A stretch of 64,000 nucleotides of DNA from CALMKX01 sp036274895 (GCA_036274895.1 DASUEU010000038.1:62001-126000), one strand, 5' to 3'; shown: positions 1 to 8,289, counted from the first letter of the stretch. Numbers and translations: made by a program. The notes: generated from the letters alone by a model not told the origin.

Positions 1-1287
1 GTCCTGCTGTTCACCCTGGTGATGGCGGGGCTCTTCTGGACCCTCTTCGCCCTGGCCAAGGTGCCGATGGACCTGATCGAGGCGACTTTTTCCGTGCTCG
101 GCGGCTGGGTGGCCGCGGTGATGCCCGCCGGTGCCCTGCGCGACCTGGTGGCCAACGGCATTCTGGGCGGCATCGCCGGCACGGTGGTCTTCCTGCCGCA
201 GATCTGCCTGCTGTTCCTGCTCATCAGCCTGCTCGAGGACACCGGCTACCTGGCCCGGGCCGCCTTTGTGATGGACCGCATCCTCTGCCGCTTCGGCCTG
301 CCCGGCCACGCCTTCGTGCCCCTCCTCTCGAGCCACGCCTGCGCCATCCCGGGCATCCTCGCCACCCGTCTGATCCCGGACCGGCAGGACCGACTGACCA
401 CCATCCTGGTGGCTCCCTTCATGTCCTGCTCGGCGCGGCTGCCAGTCTACGTGCTGTTGACCGGCCTGCTCTTCGAGGACCGCCCCCTCCTGGGCGGTCT
501 GGTCTTCGCCGGCTGCTATCTGCTGGGTGGCGCCGCCGCCCTGCTTTCAGCCCTGGTGGCCCGGCGCAGCTTCCTCGCCGGCCGCTCGCGGCCGATGGTG
601 CTCGAACTGCCCTCCTACAAGGTGCCCTCCCTGCGCACGGCCGCCTTCGTGGCCTGGGACCAGGGGCTCGAGTTCTTGAAGAAGGCGGGCACCACGATCA
701 TGGCGATCTGCGTGGTGATGTGGTGGCTCTCGGCCTACCCGGTGACGCCGCCGCCCCCGCAGGCCCTGGCCCTCGAGCAGCGGGCGGCGACCCTGGCCGC
801 CGCCGACCCGGCCGAGGCCGAGCGCCTGCGGGGCGAGGCGGCACTGCTGGCGGCCCGCACCGCCCAGGCCGGCAGCTACGCCGGGCGCCTGGGGCGGCTG
901 GTCCAGCCAGTGTTCGAGCCCCTGGGCTATGACTGGCAGCTCACCGTCGGCGTGCTCACCAGCTTCGTGGCCCGGGAGGTCTTCGTCTCGACCATGTCGG
1001 TGCTGCTGGTCGGCAGTGACGACCTCGACCCCGAGGACCGTGGCGTGCTGGACCGGCTGCACGGCGCCACCCGGGACGACGGCACCTTGCTCTTCTCTAC
1101 CGCCGCCTCGGCCTCGCTGCTGGTCTTCTTCGTCCTGGCCATGCAGTGCCTGCCCACCCTCGCCGTCACCCGCCGCGAGACCGGCAGCGTCAAGTGGGCG
1201 GCCCTCCAACTGGGCTACATGAGTGCCCTGGCTTACGTGTTCGCCTTCATCACCTACCGGCTGGTGCTCGCCCTGGGAGGGAGCTGA
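1..1287 (+). CDS. feoB: FeoB ferrous iron transporter, C-terminal part (5' truncated by window)
   Basis: The reading frame is open from base 1, so the gene starts upstream of the window; 428 codons plus stop are visible. This is the membrane part of FeoB, the GTP-driven Fe(II) importer of the inner membrane. It contains the Gate-type segments (GIAGTVVFLPQICLLFLLIS, then the SHACAIPGI and SCSARLPVY motifs that carry conserved Cys and Pro in FeoB) and a second gate-like block around ELPSYKVPSLRTA. The N-terminal G domain is not in the window. A small Cys-rich protein starts 2 nt after the stop, the usual feoB-feo accessory arrangement. A loop rich in Ala, Glu and Arg (about codons 256-295) is an insertion of moderate size between membrane segments. 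Confidence 0.93.
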   Translation, partial: VLLFTLVMAGLFWTLFALAKVPMDLIEATFSVLGGWVAAVMPAGALRDLVANGILGGIAGTVVFLPQICLLFLLISLLEDTGYLARAAFVMDRILCRFGLPGHAFVPLLSSHACAIPGILATRLIPDRQDRLTTILVAPFMSCSARLPVYVLLTGLLFEDRPLLGGLVFAGCYLLGGAAALLSALVARRSFLAGRSRPMVLELPSYKVPSLRTAAFVAWDQGLEFLKKAGTTIMAICVVMWWLSAYPVTPPPPQALALEQRAATLAAADPAEAERLRGEAALLAARTAQAGSYAGRLGRLVQPVFEPLGYDWQLTVGVLTSFVAREVFVSTMSVLLVGSDDLDPEDRGVLDRLHGATRDDGTLLFSTAASASLLVFFVLAMQCLPTLAVTRRETGSVKWAALQLGYMSALAYVFAFITYRLVLALGGS

Positions 1288-1289
1288 GC

Positions 1290-1478
1290 GTGCTCGGCCT
1301 GCCCTGGGGAGACTGGCAGTTCTGGGCCACCACGGCGCTCGCCGTCGTCGCGGCCTGGCTGGTGCTCCGGCCCTGGCTCGCCCGGCGCAAACCGGGAGCC
1401 GCCCCGGGCTGCCCCGGCTGCAACACCTGCGCAGCCAAAGAGCCCGAAACCCCGAAGCTGGTGAAGCTGGGCCGCTAG
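1290..1478 (+). CDS. FeoB-associated Cys-rich small membrane protein
   Basis: A 62-residue protein starts at a GTG 2 nt after the feoB stop. It has one predicted membrane segment (WATTALAVVAAWLVL, about residues 10-30), a short basic stretch, and a cysteine cluster CPGCNTCAAK near the C terminus. This architecture (one TM helix followed by C-x2-C-x2-C) matches the FeoB-associated Cys-rich membrane protein family found directly after feoB in many bacteria. Its role is not well established; iron-sulphur binding or FeoB stabilisation has been suggested for such partners. The start is chosen because it is the only one that leaves the TM helix intact without overlapping feoB. Confidence 0.75.
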   Translation: MLGLPWGDWQFWATTALAVVAAWLVLRPWLARRKPGAAPGCPGCNTCAAKEPETPKLVKLGR

Positions 1479-1507
1479 GGGCAGGCCCCGGCCGGGATCC
1501 CCCTCCA

Positions 1508-1569
1508 GTAGGGGCCGAGCCATGTGTCGGCCCTCCCCGCTCCGGGCGCACACATCGGTCCGCCCCTAC
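1508..1569. repeat. Imperfect REP-like palindrome, GTAGGGGC family
   Basis: The arms at 1508-1527 (gtaggggccgagccatgtgt) and 1550-1569 are inverted repeats matching at 17 of 20 positions. The same family appears at 51604-51633, where the left arm continues into tgtcggccctccc as it does here. It lies between the feo genes and the PQQ-propeller gene and could fold as a long hairpin in RNA. Confidence 0.7.
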
Positions 1570-1595
1570 CGGATCCAACTCCGGCCCTCCCCGCC

Positions 1596-1616
1596 GAGGT
1601 GCCAGGGTTTTCGGCA
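1596..1616 (+). repeat. F1 REP-like element, copy 1
   Basis: GAGG followed by TGCCAGGGTTTTCGGCA. The TGCC and GGCA ends can pair into a small hairpin preceded by a tetranucleotide, the layout of RAYT-linked REP units. The copy sits just upstream of the candidate -10 of the PQQ-propeller gene. Confidence 0.85.
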
Positions 1617-1624
1617 ATCGGCTG

Positions 1625-1633
1625 TGCTACCGT
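1625..1633 (+). promoter_or_regulatory. Candidate extended -10 promoter (TGCTACCGT)
   Basis: The sequence matches a TGCTAnnnT pattern that also occurs before trpF, the ETF-QO gene, the last TonB receptor and the pheA leader in this window. The start codon follows about 50 nt later. The -35 position would fall inside the F1 repeat and does not resemble TTGACA. Confidence 0.4.
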
Positions 1634-1683
1634 CCCGCGAACACCGTTCTTCGCCTTGTCGACTGACCTCGGAGACCCCCGTC

Positions 1684-3006
1684 ATGCGCCGAAAAGCTCC
1701 GACCCGCCTCGCCCTCGCCGCCTCCTGCCTGTTCGTCACCGTCGCATTCGCCAGCGACTGGCCCCAGTGGCGCGGCCCCCTGGCGAACGGCGTGGCTCCG
1801 CAGGGCAACCCACCCATCGCGTGGAGCGAGACCCAGAACGTCCGCTTCAAGATCGCCATCCCCGGGCGTGGCCTCTCGACTCCCGTGGTCTGGAAAAGCA
1901 AGATCTTCGTGACCTCGGCCGTGCCCGTAGGCGAGGCTCCCGCTCCGGCTCCCGCGCCCGCCGAAGGGGGGCGGCCCGGCCGGGTGGTCCCTTCCGGGGC
2001 CCAGCGTTTCGTCCTCCACCTGATCGACACCTCGACCGGCGAGATCCTCTGGACCCGCACCGCCCGTGAGGCCGTGCCCCACGAGGGCACCCACGCGGAC
2101 GGCAGCTGGGCCTCGGCCTCGCCGGTGACCGATGGCGAGGTGGTGCTCGCCCACTTCGGCTCCAACGGCCTCTACGCCTACGACCTCGACGGCAAGCTCT
2201 TGTGGTCGAAGGACCTGGGCGACATGGCGGCCCGCAACGCCTTCGGCGAGGGCTCCTCGCCGGTGATCGCGGGCGACACCGTGGTGGTGAACTGGGACCA
2301 CGAGGCGGGCTCCTTCATCGTCGCGCTTGACAAGAGGACCGGCAACGAGCGCTGGCGCCAGAGCCGCGAGGAAGTGACCTCCTGGTCCACGCCCCTGGTG
2401 GTCGAGCACGGCGGCCGCAAGCAGGTGGTGGTGGCCGCGACCGGCCGCACCCGAGCCTATGACCTCGCGACCGGAGAGGTGATCTGGCAGGTGGGGGGAC
2501 TGACCACCAACGTCATCCCCTCGCCGGTCGAGAGCGACGGCGTGGTCTACCTGATGAGCGGCTTCCGCGGCAACGCCCTCCAGGCCATCCGCCTGGATCA
2601 GGCCAAGGGCGAGGTGGCCGGCGCGCCGGCGGTCGCCTGGACCTGGGACCGCGACACCCCCTACGTGCCCTCCCCCCTGCTCTACGAGGGCATCCTCTAC
2701 TTCTTGAAGCACAACACCGGCACCCTCTCGGCCCTCGACGCCAAGACCGGAGCCCTGCGCTACGGCCCGGTGCGTCTGGAGGGCCTCGACGGCGCCTACG
2801 CCTCGCCGGTGGCGGCGGCGGGCCGGGTCTACGTGGTGGGAAGAAACGGCGTCACCCAGGTGATCAAGGCCGGCGCCGAGCATGTGGTGCTGGCCACCAA
2901 CAAGCTCGACGACCGCTTCGACGCCTCGCCGGTGATCGCCGGCAACCAGCTCCTGCTGCGCGGCCACCGCTATCTCTACGCCCTGGCCGCGCCGGCCGGG
3001 AAGTAG
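1684..3006 (+). CDS. PQQ-like beta-propeller repeat secreted protein
   Basis: A 440-residue protein. The N terminus MRRKAPTRLALAASCLFV with AFA-SDW is a Sec signal peptide, so it should be periplasmic or outer-membrane associated. The mature protein starts with DWPQWRGP, the hallmark of the PQQ-like/BamB-related propeller family common in Acidobacteriota and Planctomycetota. Repeated blade motifs follow (GEILWTR, GKLLWSKD, GNERWRQ, GEVIWQVGG, GALRYGP, each ending a strand with a Trp or Tyr). A proline/alanine linker (PAPAPAPAEGG) lies near residues 83-95. Such proteins bind PQQ or simply use the fold for protein contacts; dehydrogenase activity cannot be claimed because no catalytic partner is adjacent. 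Translation could start upstream in frame, but only the 1684 ATG gives a signal peptide. Confidence 0.85.
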   Translation: MRRKAPTRLALAASCLFVTVAFASDWPQWRGPLANGVAPQGNPPIAWSETQNVRFKIAIPGRGLSTPVVWKSKIFVTSAVPVGEAPAPAPAPAEGGRPGRVVPSGAQRFVLHLIDTSTGEILWTRTAREAVPHEGTHADGSWASASPVTDGEVVLAHFGSNGLYAYDLDGKLLWSKDLGDMAARNAFGEGSSPVIAGDTVVVNWDHEAGSFIVALDKRTGNERWRQSREEVTSWSTPLVVEHGGRKQVVVAATGRTRAYDLATGEVIWQVGGLTTNVIPSPVESDGVVYLMSGFRGNALQAIRLDQAKGEVAGAPAVAWTWDRDTPYVPSPLLYEGILYFLKHNTGTLSALDAKTGALRYGPVRLEGLDGAYASPVAAAGRVYVVGRNGVTQVIKAGAEHVVLATNKLDDRFDASPVIAGNQLLLRGHRYLYALAAPAGK

Positions 3007-3015
3007 CGCTCCGGC

Positions 3016-3852
3016 TCAGTCACCCGGCCGGGCAACCACCAGGAAGCGGGTGCGGTTCTCCGGCCGGTCGGCGATGCCGCGGGCGAGCACGGCGAGGCCC
3101 CAGCGCTCGCCAGCCGCCTCGGAGGCGATGGCGCCCACGGCCGGATCCCCACCGTCGCGCACCAGCCGGGCGGCGCCGGCGGTGTCCCAAACTGCCTCGA
3201 TCTGACAACCCCGAAGGCGGCCAAGGAAGCGGCTGCACTGGGCCAGGGCCACGGGATGGGAAAGCACGCGCGCGATGCCCTCGGCTCCGCGCTGCTCGAG
3301 CCCGAGCAGGCAGTGCTCGATCTCGAGGGTCTGCTCCCCCACCACCGAGAGGCCCAGCTCCGCGATCAGGGCGGGCACCTCCGGGATCGCCCCGACGATC
3401 GAGTTCTCGACCGGCACCACGGCGAGGAGGGCCGCTCCCCGCGCCACAGCCTCGAGAGTCTCCCGGAAGGTGATGCAGCCGACCAGCGTGGCCTCGACAC
3501 CCCGCGGGGCCAGGAACCTGCGGGCGGCGGCCTCGCTCCAGGCCCCTGGGGCGCCCTGGAAGGTCACCGCCCGGGCAGCGGCCAGGCGCTGCTGCTGGCG
3601 TCGCACCGAATCGGCGAGTACCCGGCGCAGCAGGGCCGCCACGGTGCGCCGTTCGAGCCCGAGCTGGCCGGCACGCTCGCAGAGCCGGGCGAAGATCTCG
3701 GCCTCACGAAGGCGATCGCGCACGGCCACGCCCTGCTGGGCCTTCACGGCCGCCACCCGGTCCACCACTCCCCGCCGGGCGGCCAGCAGCTCCAGCAACT
3801 GGTCGTCGATCTGATCGAGCTGCCTTCTCAGTCCGTCGAGCGCGCTGTTCAT
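3016..3852 (-). CDS. pheA: Bifunctional chorismate mutase / prephenate dehydratase without ACT domain
   Basis: A 278-residue protein. Residues 1-85 form an AroQ-type chorismate mutase helix bundle (LRRQLDQIDDQLLELLAAR, then VAAVKAQQG). Residues 95-272 are a prephenate dehydratase: VTFQGAPGAWSE, then VPVENSIVGAI, and the catalytic-site T-R-F in ENRTRFLV. The protein converts chorismate through prephenate to phenylpyruvate in phenylalanine synthesis. P-proteins normally run to about 360-390 residues because a C-terminal ACT domain gives phenylalanine feedback; here the chain stops about 11 residues after the TRF region, so ACT is missing. It lies 20 nt downstream of a U-run terminator hairpin and a leader peptide rich in Phe codons, so control is probably by transcription attenuation instead. 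GGAAGG about 8 nt before ATG is the likely ribosome-binding site. Confidence 0.92.
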   Translation of the reverse strand: MNSALDGLRRQLDQIDDQLLELLAARRGVVDRVAAVKAQQGVAVRDRLREAEIFARLCERAGQLGLERRTVAALLRRVLADSVRRQQQRLAAARAVTFQGAPGAWSEAAARRFLAPRGVEATLVGCITFRETLEAVARGAALLAVVPVENSIVGAIPEVPALIAELGLSVVGEQTLEIEHCLLGLEQRGAEGIARVLSHPVALAQCSRFLGRLRGCQIEAVWDTAGAARLVRDGGDPAVGAIASEAAGERWGLAVLARGIADRPENRTRFLVVARPGD

Positions 3853-3872
3853 TTCCGGGCCTTCCCAAAACG

Positions 3873-3901
3873 AAAAAAGCCCGCCGCGGGAAGCGGCGGG
3901 C
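3873..3901 (-). terminator. Intrinsic terminator of the pheA attenuator
   Basis: Read on the minus strand: GCCCGCCGC (3893-3901), loop of 5 nt, GCGGCGGGC (3879-3887), then six U (3873-3878). The stem is a perfect 9 bp. It lies between the leader peptide stop and the pheA start, so readthrough decides pheA expression. Its 5' arm can alternatively pair with the upstream GGCGGCGGG (3933-3941). Confidence 0.88.
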
Positions 3902-3929
3902 TCGTGTCATCGCTAGATGCTGTAGGGGT

Positions 3930-4058
3930 CTACCCGCCGCCGACCCGATGTGTCGGGCTAAAGATGAAGCCGAAGGAGGCGGTGTTGGCGGCGGGGCCCT
4001 GCCCGGGAAGCGTGCAGCTCCCGGCCGAACGAGCGGAGGTCAAATAGGGCGTCGCCAT
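3930..4058 (-). CDS. pheA leader peptide (attenuator, pheL-like)
   Basis: A 42-codon frame from ATG (4056-4058) to TAG (3930-3932). It reads MATPYLTSARSAGSCT... and contains S-F-G-F-I-F-S at residues 28-34, that is three Phe codons within five. The Phe codons lie between segment 1 (RNA CCCCGCCGCC, 3987-3996) and segment 2 (GGCGGCGGG, 3933-3941). Segment 2 can pair perfectly with segment 1 or with segment 3 (CCCGCCGC in the terminator 5' arm). A ribosome stalled at Phe codons would cover segment 1, free segment 2 to sequester segment 3, and so prevent termination. This is the classical four-segment attenuator logic, here derived only from sequence. No Shine-Dalgarno is visible; the frame starts 13 nt after a candidate -10 and may be leaderless. 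Confidence 0.72.
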   Translation of the reverse strand: MATPYLTSARSAGSCTLPGQGPAANTASFGFIFSPTHRVGGG

Positions 4059-4071
4059 GGCGAGTGGGCCG

Positions 4072-4080
4072 AGGATAGCA
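4072..4080 (-). promoter_or_regulatory. Candidate extended -10 promoter for the pheA leader (TGCTATCCT)
   Basis: On the minus strand TGCTATCCT ends 13 nt before the leader ATG. The identical nonamer stands 10 nt before the start of the TonB receptor gene at 59400. TTCTTC lies 17 nt upstream of TATCCT as a weak -35. It sits just after the carbonic anhydrase stop, so pheA can be transcribed separately. Confidence 0.5.
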
Positions 4081-4088
4081 CGGCGCGG

Positions 4089-4700
4089 CTAGTCGAAGAA
4101 GTCGACGACCCCCGTCTCCAGAGAGTACTCGGCGCCGACCACGAGCAGCTTCTCTGCCTGGATCAGCCCTTCGAGGACCTCTGATCCGTGTCGCAAGTGG
4201 TTCGCCGAGACGCGGACGTTGGCTCGGACCGCGTGGCGCACCAAGGCCTCCGGGTCGTGCCTGAGCTCGGTCGCCAGCAAGGCCTCCACGGAAGGCCGTA
4301 CGCGGTCGACGATCGAGCGCAGATTCCGCGACTGGTCCTCCCGCGGTCGCATCAGCTCCTCCAGCGTGGCCTCGACGGCCCCACACCGGGAGTGGCCCAG
4401 CACCACGACGAGCGGGGTGCCGAACCGCTCCGCGGCGAACTCGACGCTGCCGACCTGGGAGGAGGCGACGATGTTGCCGGCGACGCGGATGACGAACAAG
4501 TCGCCCAGGCCCTGGTCGAAAACGATCTCGGCCGGCACTCGCGAGTCCGAGCAGCCGAGGATGATGGCGAAAGGCTCCTGCCCGGAGGCCAGCTCGCTGC
4601 GGCGGGTCTGGCTCGTGAGGGTCGCGCTGCTGCGCACGCCCGAGACGAAACGCTGGTTCCCCTCTCGCAGCCGCTCGAGGGCTTCTCGCGCTGAGATCAT
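4089..4700 (-). CDS. Beta-class carbonic anhydrase
   Basis: A 203-residue zinc enzyme interconverting CO2 and bicarbonate in the cytoplasm. The zinc and catalytic motifs are clear: C50-x-D52-x-R54 in GCSDSRVPAEIVFDQG, and H103-x2-C106 in LGHSRCGAVE. The frame is open further upstream, but that part (about 47 residues) translates two dispersed repeats (4773-4793 and 4820-4840) and a Cys/Arg-rich stretch with no family similarity, so MISAREALERLREGNQRF at 4700 is chosen; REALERLREGN is the usual N-terminal helix of the family. It is followed by the separately promoted pheA leader. Confidence 0.93.
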   Translation of the reverse strand: MISAREALERLREGNQRFVSGVRSSATLTSQTRRSELASGQEPFAIILGCSDSRVPAEIVFDQGLGDLFVIRVAGNIVASSQVGSVEFAAERFGTPLVVVLGHSRCGAVEATLEELMRPREDQSRNLRSIVDRVRPSVEALLATELRHDPEALVRHAVRANVRVSANHLRHGSEVLEGLIQAEKLLVVGAEYSLETGVVDFFD

Positions 4701-4772
4701 CGCGGGATCATCCCGGCCGGGTGAAGAGCGTCGATGGCTTCCACGGCGGCGGAGTCTACCCGGCTCCAGAAC

Positions 4773-4793
4773 GAGGTGCCAGCCACTTCGGCA
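4773..4793 (+). repeat. F2 half-element (GAGGTGCCAGCCACTTCGGCA type)
   Basis: GAGG then TGCCAGCCACTTCGGCA. It matches one arm of the F2 palindromes at 52-57 kb, but its GGCA end resembles F1. It lies 27 nt before an F1 copy in the same orientation. Confidence 0.7.
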
Positions 4794-4819
4794 GCAGCGC
4801 CTCCCGCGGTGGCCAGAAC

Positions 4820-4840
4820 AGGGTGCCAGGGTTTTCGGCA
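4820..4840 (+). repeat. F1 REP-like element, copy 2
   Basis: AGGG followed by TGCCAGGGTTTTCGGCA, a perfect core. It lies between the carbonic anhydrase start and the end of the FGE-like gene. Confidence 0.85.
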
Positions 4841-4859
4841 CCGGGTGGCGCGGCCGGCC

Positions 4860-5669
<810 letters not shown>

Positions 5670-5673
5670 CGCC

Positions 5674-5694
5674 AAGGTGCCAGGGTTTTCGGCA
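5674..5694 (+). repeat. F1 REP-like element, copy 3
   Basis: AAGG then TGCCAGGGTTTTCGGCA. It covers the ribosome-binding region upstream of the FGE-like gene on the other strand and abuts its start codon. Confidence 0.85.
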
Positions 5695-5703
5695 GTGGCC
5701 CCC

Positions 5704-8154
5704 CTACTCGGCCTTGAGCGTCTCCACCGGGCTCACCCGGGCAGCCCGCCGGGCCGGCACCAGGCAGGCCATGGTGGAGGCCACGAGCAGCACACCCACG
5801 ACCGAGACGAGAGTGACCGGGTCCCCGGCCTCGACGCCGAAGAGCACCGCCGACAAGAAACGCTGCCCGGCGAGGGCCAACAGCAGCCCGGCCGCCAGCC
5901 CCGCTCCAGCCAGCGTCAACCCCTGCTTGAGCACCCGGCCGAGCACCGACTCCGCCGTGGCGCCCAGGGCCATGCGGATCCCCAGCTCCTGGCGCCGCTC
6001 CTCCACCAGGAAGGAGAGCACGCCGTAGGTGCCGATCGCCGCCAGCACCAGCGCCAGGGCGCCGAAGGCCCCGATCAGCAGGGAGAGGAAGCGCGAGTCC
6101 GCGGTGGAGCTCCGGATCACCTCCTCGAGCGAGGCGAGCCGGGCCACGGGCAGAGCCGGGTCCCGCCGGCGCACCTCGGCGCGAACGGCCCCGGCCAGGG
6201 CCTCGGGGTCACCGGTGGCGCGCACCACCACGAAGCGGTCGTGCACGCCGAAGCCGAAGCCATATGCCTGGGGGGTGAAGAAGTACAGCTCGGTGCCCAC
6301 CGGCTGCTTCATTCCCCCCTGCTTGACGTTGCCCACCACCCCGACCACGCGGAACCAAGGGGTGCCGGCACCGTAGGAGGGACGCAGGCGCCGGCCGATC
6401 GGGTTCTGCCCCGGCCAGAAGACCTCGGCCAAGCGCTGGTTGACCACCACCACCGGCTCGCCGTTGACGTCCCCGGCCTCGAAGAGGCGGCCGCCCGGCA
6501 TCAACGGGATGCGCAGCGTCTCGAAGTAGCCTGCCGTTACGAACTGGTAGTAGTCGACATTGTGGAGCGGGCCTTCCGGGGGCCCAGGCACACCCTCGAA
6601 CTCGGTGTCGTTGGCATCCACCTCGCGCACGGGCGGCAGGCCCGAGGCCGTGCTCACCCCCTGGACACCGGGCAGGCTGGCGATGCCGGCCGTGACCTCG
6701 TCGAAGAAGGCACCGACTTTCTGCGCTTCGACGTACTGGGCGCGTGGCAGGGACAGCTCGAAGGAGAGCACGCCCTGGGGGTCGAAGCCCGGATCCACCC
6801 GCTCGAGGGCGAGGAAGCTGCGGGTCAAGAGGCCCGCCCCCACCACCAGCACGGTGGCCATCGCCACCTCCCCGACCACCAGCACCCGCCGCACCAGCAG
6901 CCGGCTCCGGCCCAGGGAGGTCCGCCCGCCGTCCTTGAGCGCAGTGCCGAAGTTGCGGCTCCAGGCCTCGCGCACGGGCGCCAGGCTGAAAAGCAGGCCG
7001 GCGGCGAGCGAGATCCCCAGCACGAAGGCCAGCACCGGCAGCGACGGCGCCACCCGCTCCACCCGGATCACGCTGCCGGGGAAGGCCGCCAGCACGCCGT
7101 TGACCCCGAGGAAGGCGAGCAGGGTGCCGAAGGTGCCGCCAACCAGGGCCAGCAGCAGCCCCTCGAGCAGGAACTGCCGGGCCAGGCGGCCGGCGCCAGC
7201 GCCCAGGGCGGTGCGTACCGCCACCTCGCGGCGGCGGCCCTCGGAGCGGGCGAGCAACAGATTGGCGACGTTGGCGCAGGCGATGGCGAGCACCAGGCCG
7301 ACCGTGGCGGCGAGCAGCCAGAGGGCCGGGCGAGCTGGCCCGATCAGCTCCTCCTTCATGTCCCGCACGACCATCGGGTGCCCCTCGGCGCTCGGGATGT
7401 GCTGGTCGCCCGAGATCTCGGTCTTCCAACGACTCAGCAGGCCGTCGAGGTCGGCCTGGGCCTGGGCGACGGTCACGCCCGGCTTCAGGCGGCCGGCGAG
7501 GTAGAGGTAGTGGTTGCCGCGGGGGCGGAGCTGGGCGGTGTCGATGGCGAGAGGGGCCCAGAGGTCGATGCCGGCATCGTCGAGGTCGGCCCCGCGTGGC
7601 AGGATGCCGATCACCTGCACCCTGCGGCCCTCGACGTCGATCATGCTCCCGACCAGCGCTGGGTCGGCGGCGAAGGCGTCCCGCCACAGCCGCTCGGAGA
7701 CCAGCACCACGGCGTCCTTGCCCGGCACGTCGTCCTCGGCACCAAAGACCCGCCCAGCCAGGGGACGGACCTTCAGAACCTCGAGCAGAGAGGCGGTGGC
7801 GGAGGCGGCCACTACCCGCCGGGGCTCGACCTCAGGGCCGCCGACGTTGGCCGAGTCCACCCGGTACGCGCCCAGGGCCTCGAAGCTGCGAGACCACCGG
7901 GCCATCTCCAGGTACTCGGGCTGCGACACCCAGAACTTGCTGAAGCCCATGGAAGGGAACTGGCTGTAGACGTAGGCCAGCCGATCGGGCTGGGGGAAAG
8001 GCAGAGGGCGGAGGAGGGCCGCTTCGATCAGGCTGAAGATGGCGGCGTTGGCACCGATCCCCAGGGCCAGGGTCAAGAGGATCACCGCCGTCAGTCCCGG
8101 CCGCGCCCGCCACTGGCGAAGGGTGTAGAGAACGTCCTGAGTCCATCCGCTCAT
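5704..8154 (-). CDS. ADOP-type (MacB/FtsX-like) ABC transporter permease
   Basis: An 816-residue inner-membrane protein. It starts with a cytoplasmic helix (DVLYTLRQWRARPGLTAVI) and TM1 (LLTLALGIGANAAIFSLIEA), then a large periplasmic MacB core (about residues 50-240). A central block of three TM helices follows (LWLLAATVGLVLAIACANVANLLLAR, then LLLALVGGTFGTLLAF). A second MacB/FtsX unit ends with LALVLAAIGTYGVLSFLVEERRQELGIRMALGA. The two FtsX halves and the EGRRREVAVRTALGAG motif define the acidobacterial duplicated orphan permease family. No ABC ATPase is adjacent, so its partner is elsewhere; the substrate is unknown. The ATG at 8154 is preceded by AGGAGGAAT at good spacing and is preferred over one seven codons upstream. 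Confidence 0.9.
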   Translation of the reverse strand: MSGWTQDVLYTLRQWRARPGLTAVILLTLALGIGANAAIFSLIEAALLRPLPFPQPDRLAYVYSQFPSMGFSKFWVSQPEYLEMARWSRSFEALGAYRVDSANVGGPEVEPRRVVAASATASLLEVLKVRPLAGRVFGAEDDVPGKDAVVLVSERLWRDAFAADPALVGSMIDVEGRRVQVIGILPRGADLDDAGIDLWAPLAIDTAQLRPRGNHYLYLAGRLKPGVTVAQAQADLDGLLSRWKTEISGDQHIPSAEGHPMVVRDMKEELIGPARPALWLLAATVGLVLAIACANVANLLLARSEGRRREVAVRTALGAGAGRLARQFLLEGLLLALVGGTFGTLLAFLGVNGVLAAFPGSVIRVERVAPSLPVLAFVLGISLAAGLLFSLAPVREAWSRNFGTALKDGGRTSLGRSRLLVRRVLVVGEVAMATVLVVGAGLLTRSFLALERVDPGFDPQGVLSFELSLPRAQYVEAQKVGAFFDEVTAGIASLPGVQGVSTASGLPPVREVDANDTEFEGVPGPPEGPLHNVDYYQFVTAGYFETLRIPLMPGGRLFEAGDVNGEPVVVVNQRLAEVFWPGQNPIGRRLRPSYGAGTPWFRVVGVVGNVKQGGMKQPVGTELYFFTPQAYGFGFGVHDRFVVVRATGDPEALAGAVRAEVRRRDPALPVARLASLEEVIRSSTADSRFLSLLIGAFGALALVLAAIGTYGVLSFLVEERRQELGIRMALGATAESVLGRVLKQGLTLAGAGLAAGLLLALAGQRFLSAVLFGVEAGDPVTLVSVVGVLLVASTMACLVPARRAARVSPVETLKAE

Positions 8155-8232
8155 CGTGATTCCTCCTCTTGCCACCTTCTGCCAGTACGCCCGGCCCGCC
8201 TCCCAGGTTTCGCCCCCGAGGTGCCCGCCAGC

Positions 8233-8253
8233 GAGGTGCCAGGGTTTTCGGCA
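8233..8253 (+). repeat. F1 REP-like element, copy 4
   Basis: GAGG then TGCCAGGGTTTTCGGCA in the divergent intergenic region between the permease and kinase genes, 31 nt upstream of the candidate kinase -10. Confidence 0.85.
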
Positions 8254-8283
8254 GTCGCCCCCGGCGAGCTGCTCGCCTCAGGC

Positions 8284-8289
8284 TAAAAT
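8284..8289 (+). promoter_or_regulatory. Candidate -10 box (TAAAAT) for the kinase gene
   Basis: TAAAAT is an unusually A/T-rich hexamer for this GC-rich intergenic region and lies 51 nt before the ATG at 8341. A strong CAGGAGG ribosome-binding site is at about 8333. A clear -35 is not visible. Confidence 0.45.

Noticed and set aside
3704..3910. Alternative leader frame MTRARRFPRRAFFV across the pheA terminator
   Set aside because: It contains Phe-Phe, but its Phe codons lie inside and after the terminator stem and it has no stop before pheA, so it cannot work as an attenuation leader. The upstream 42-codon frame fits much better.
4701..4841. N-terminal extension of the carbonic anhydrase
   Set aside because: The extra 47 residues translate two dispersed repeats and lack any similarity to the family.
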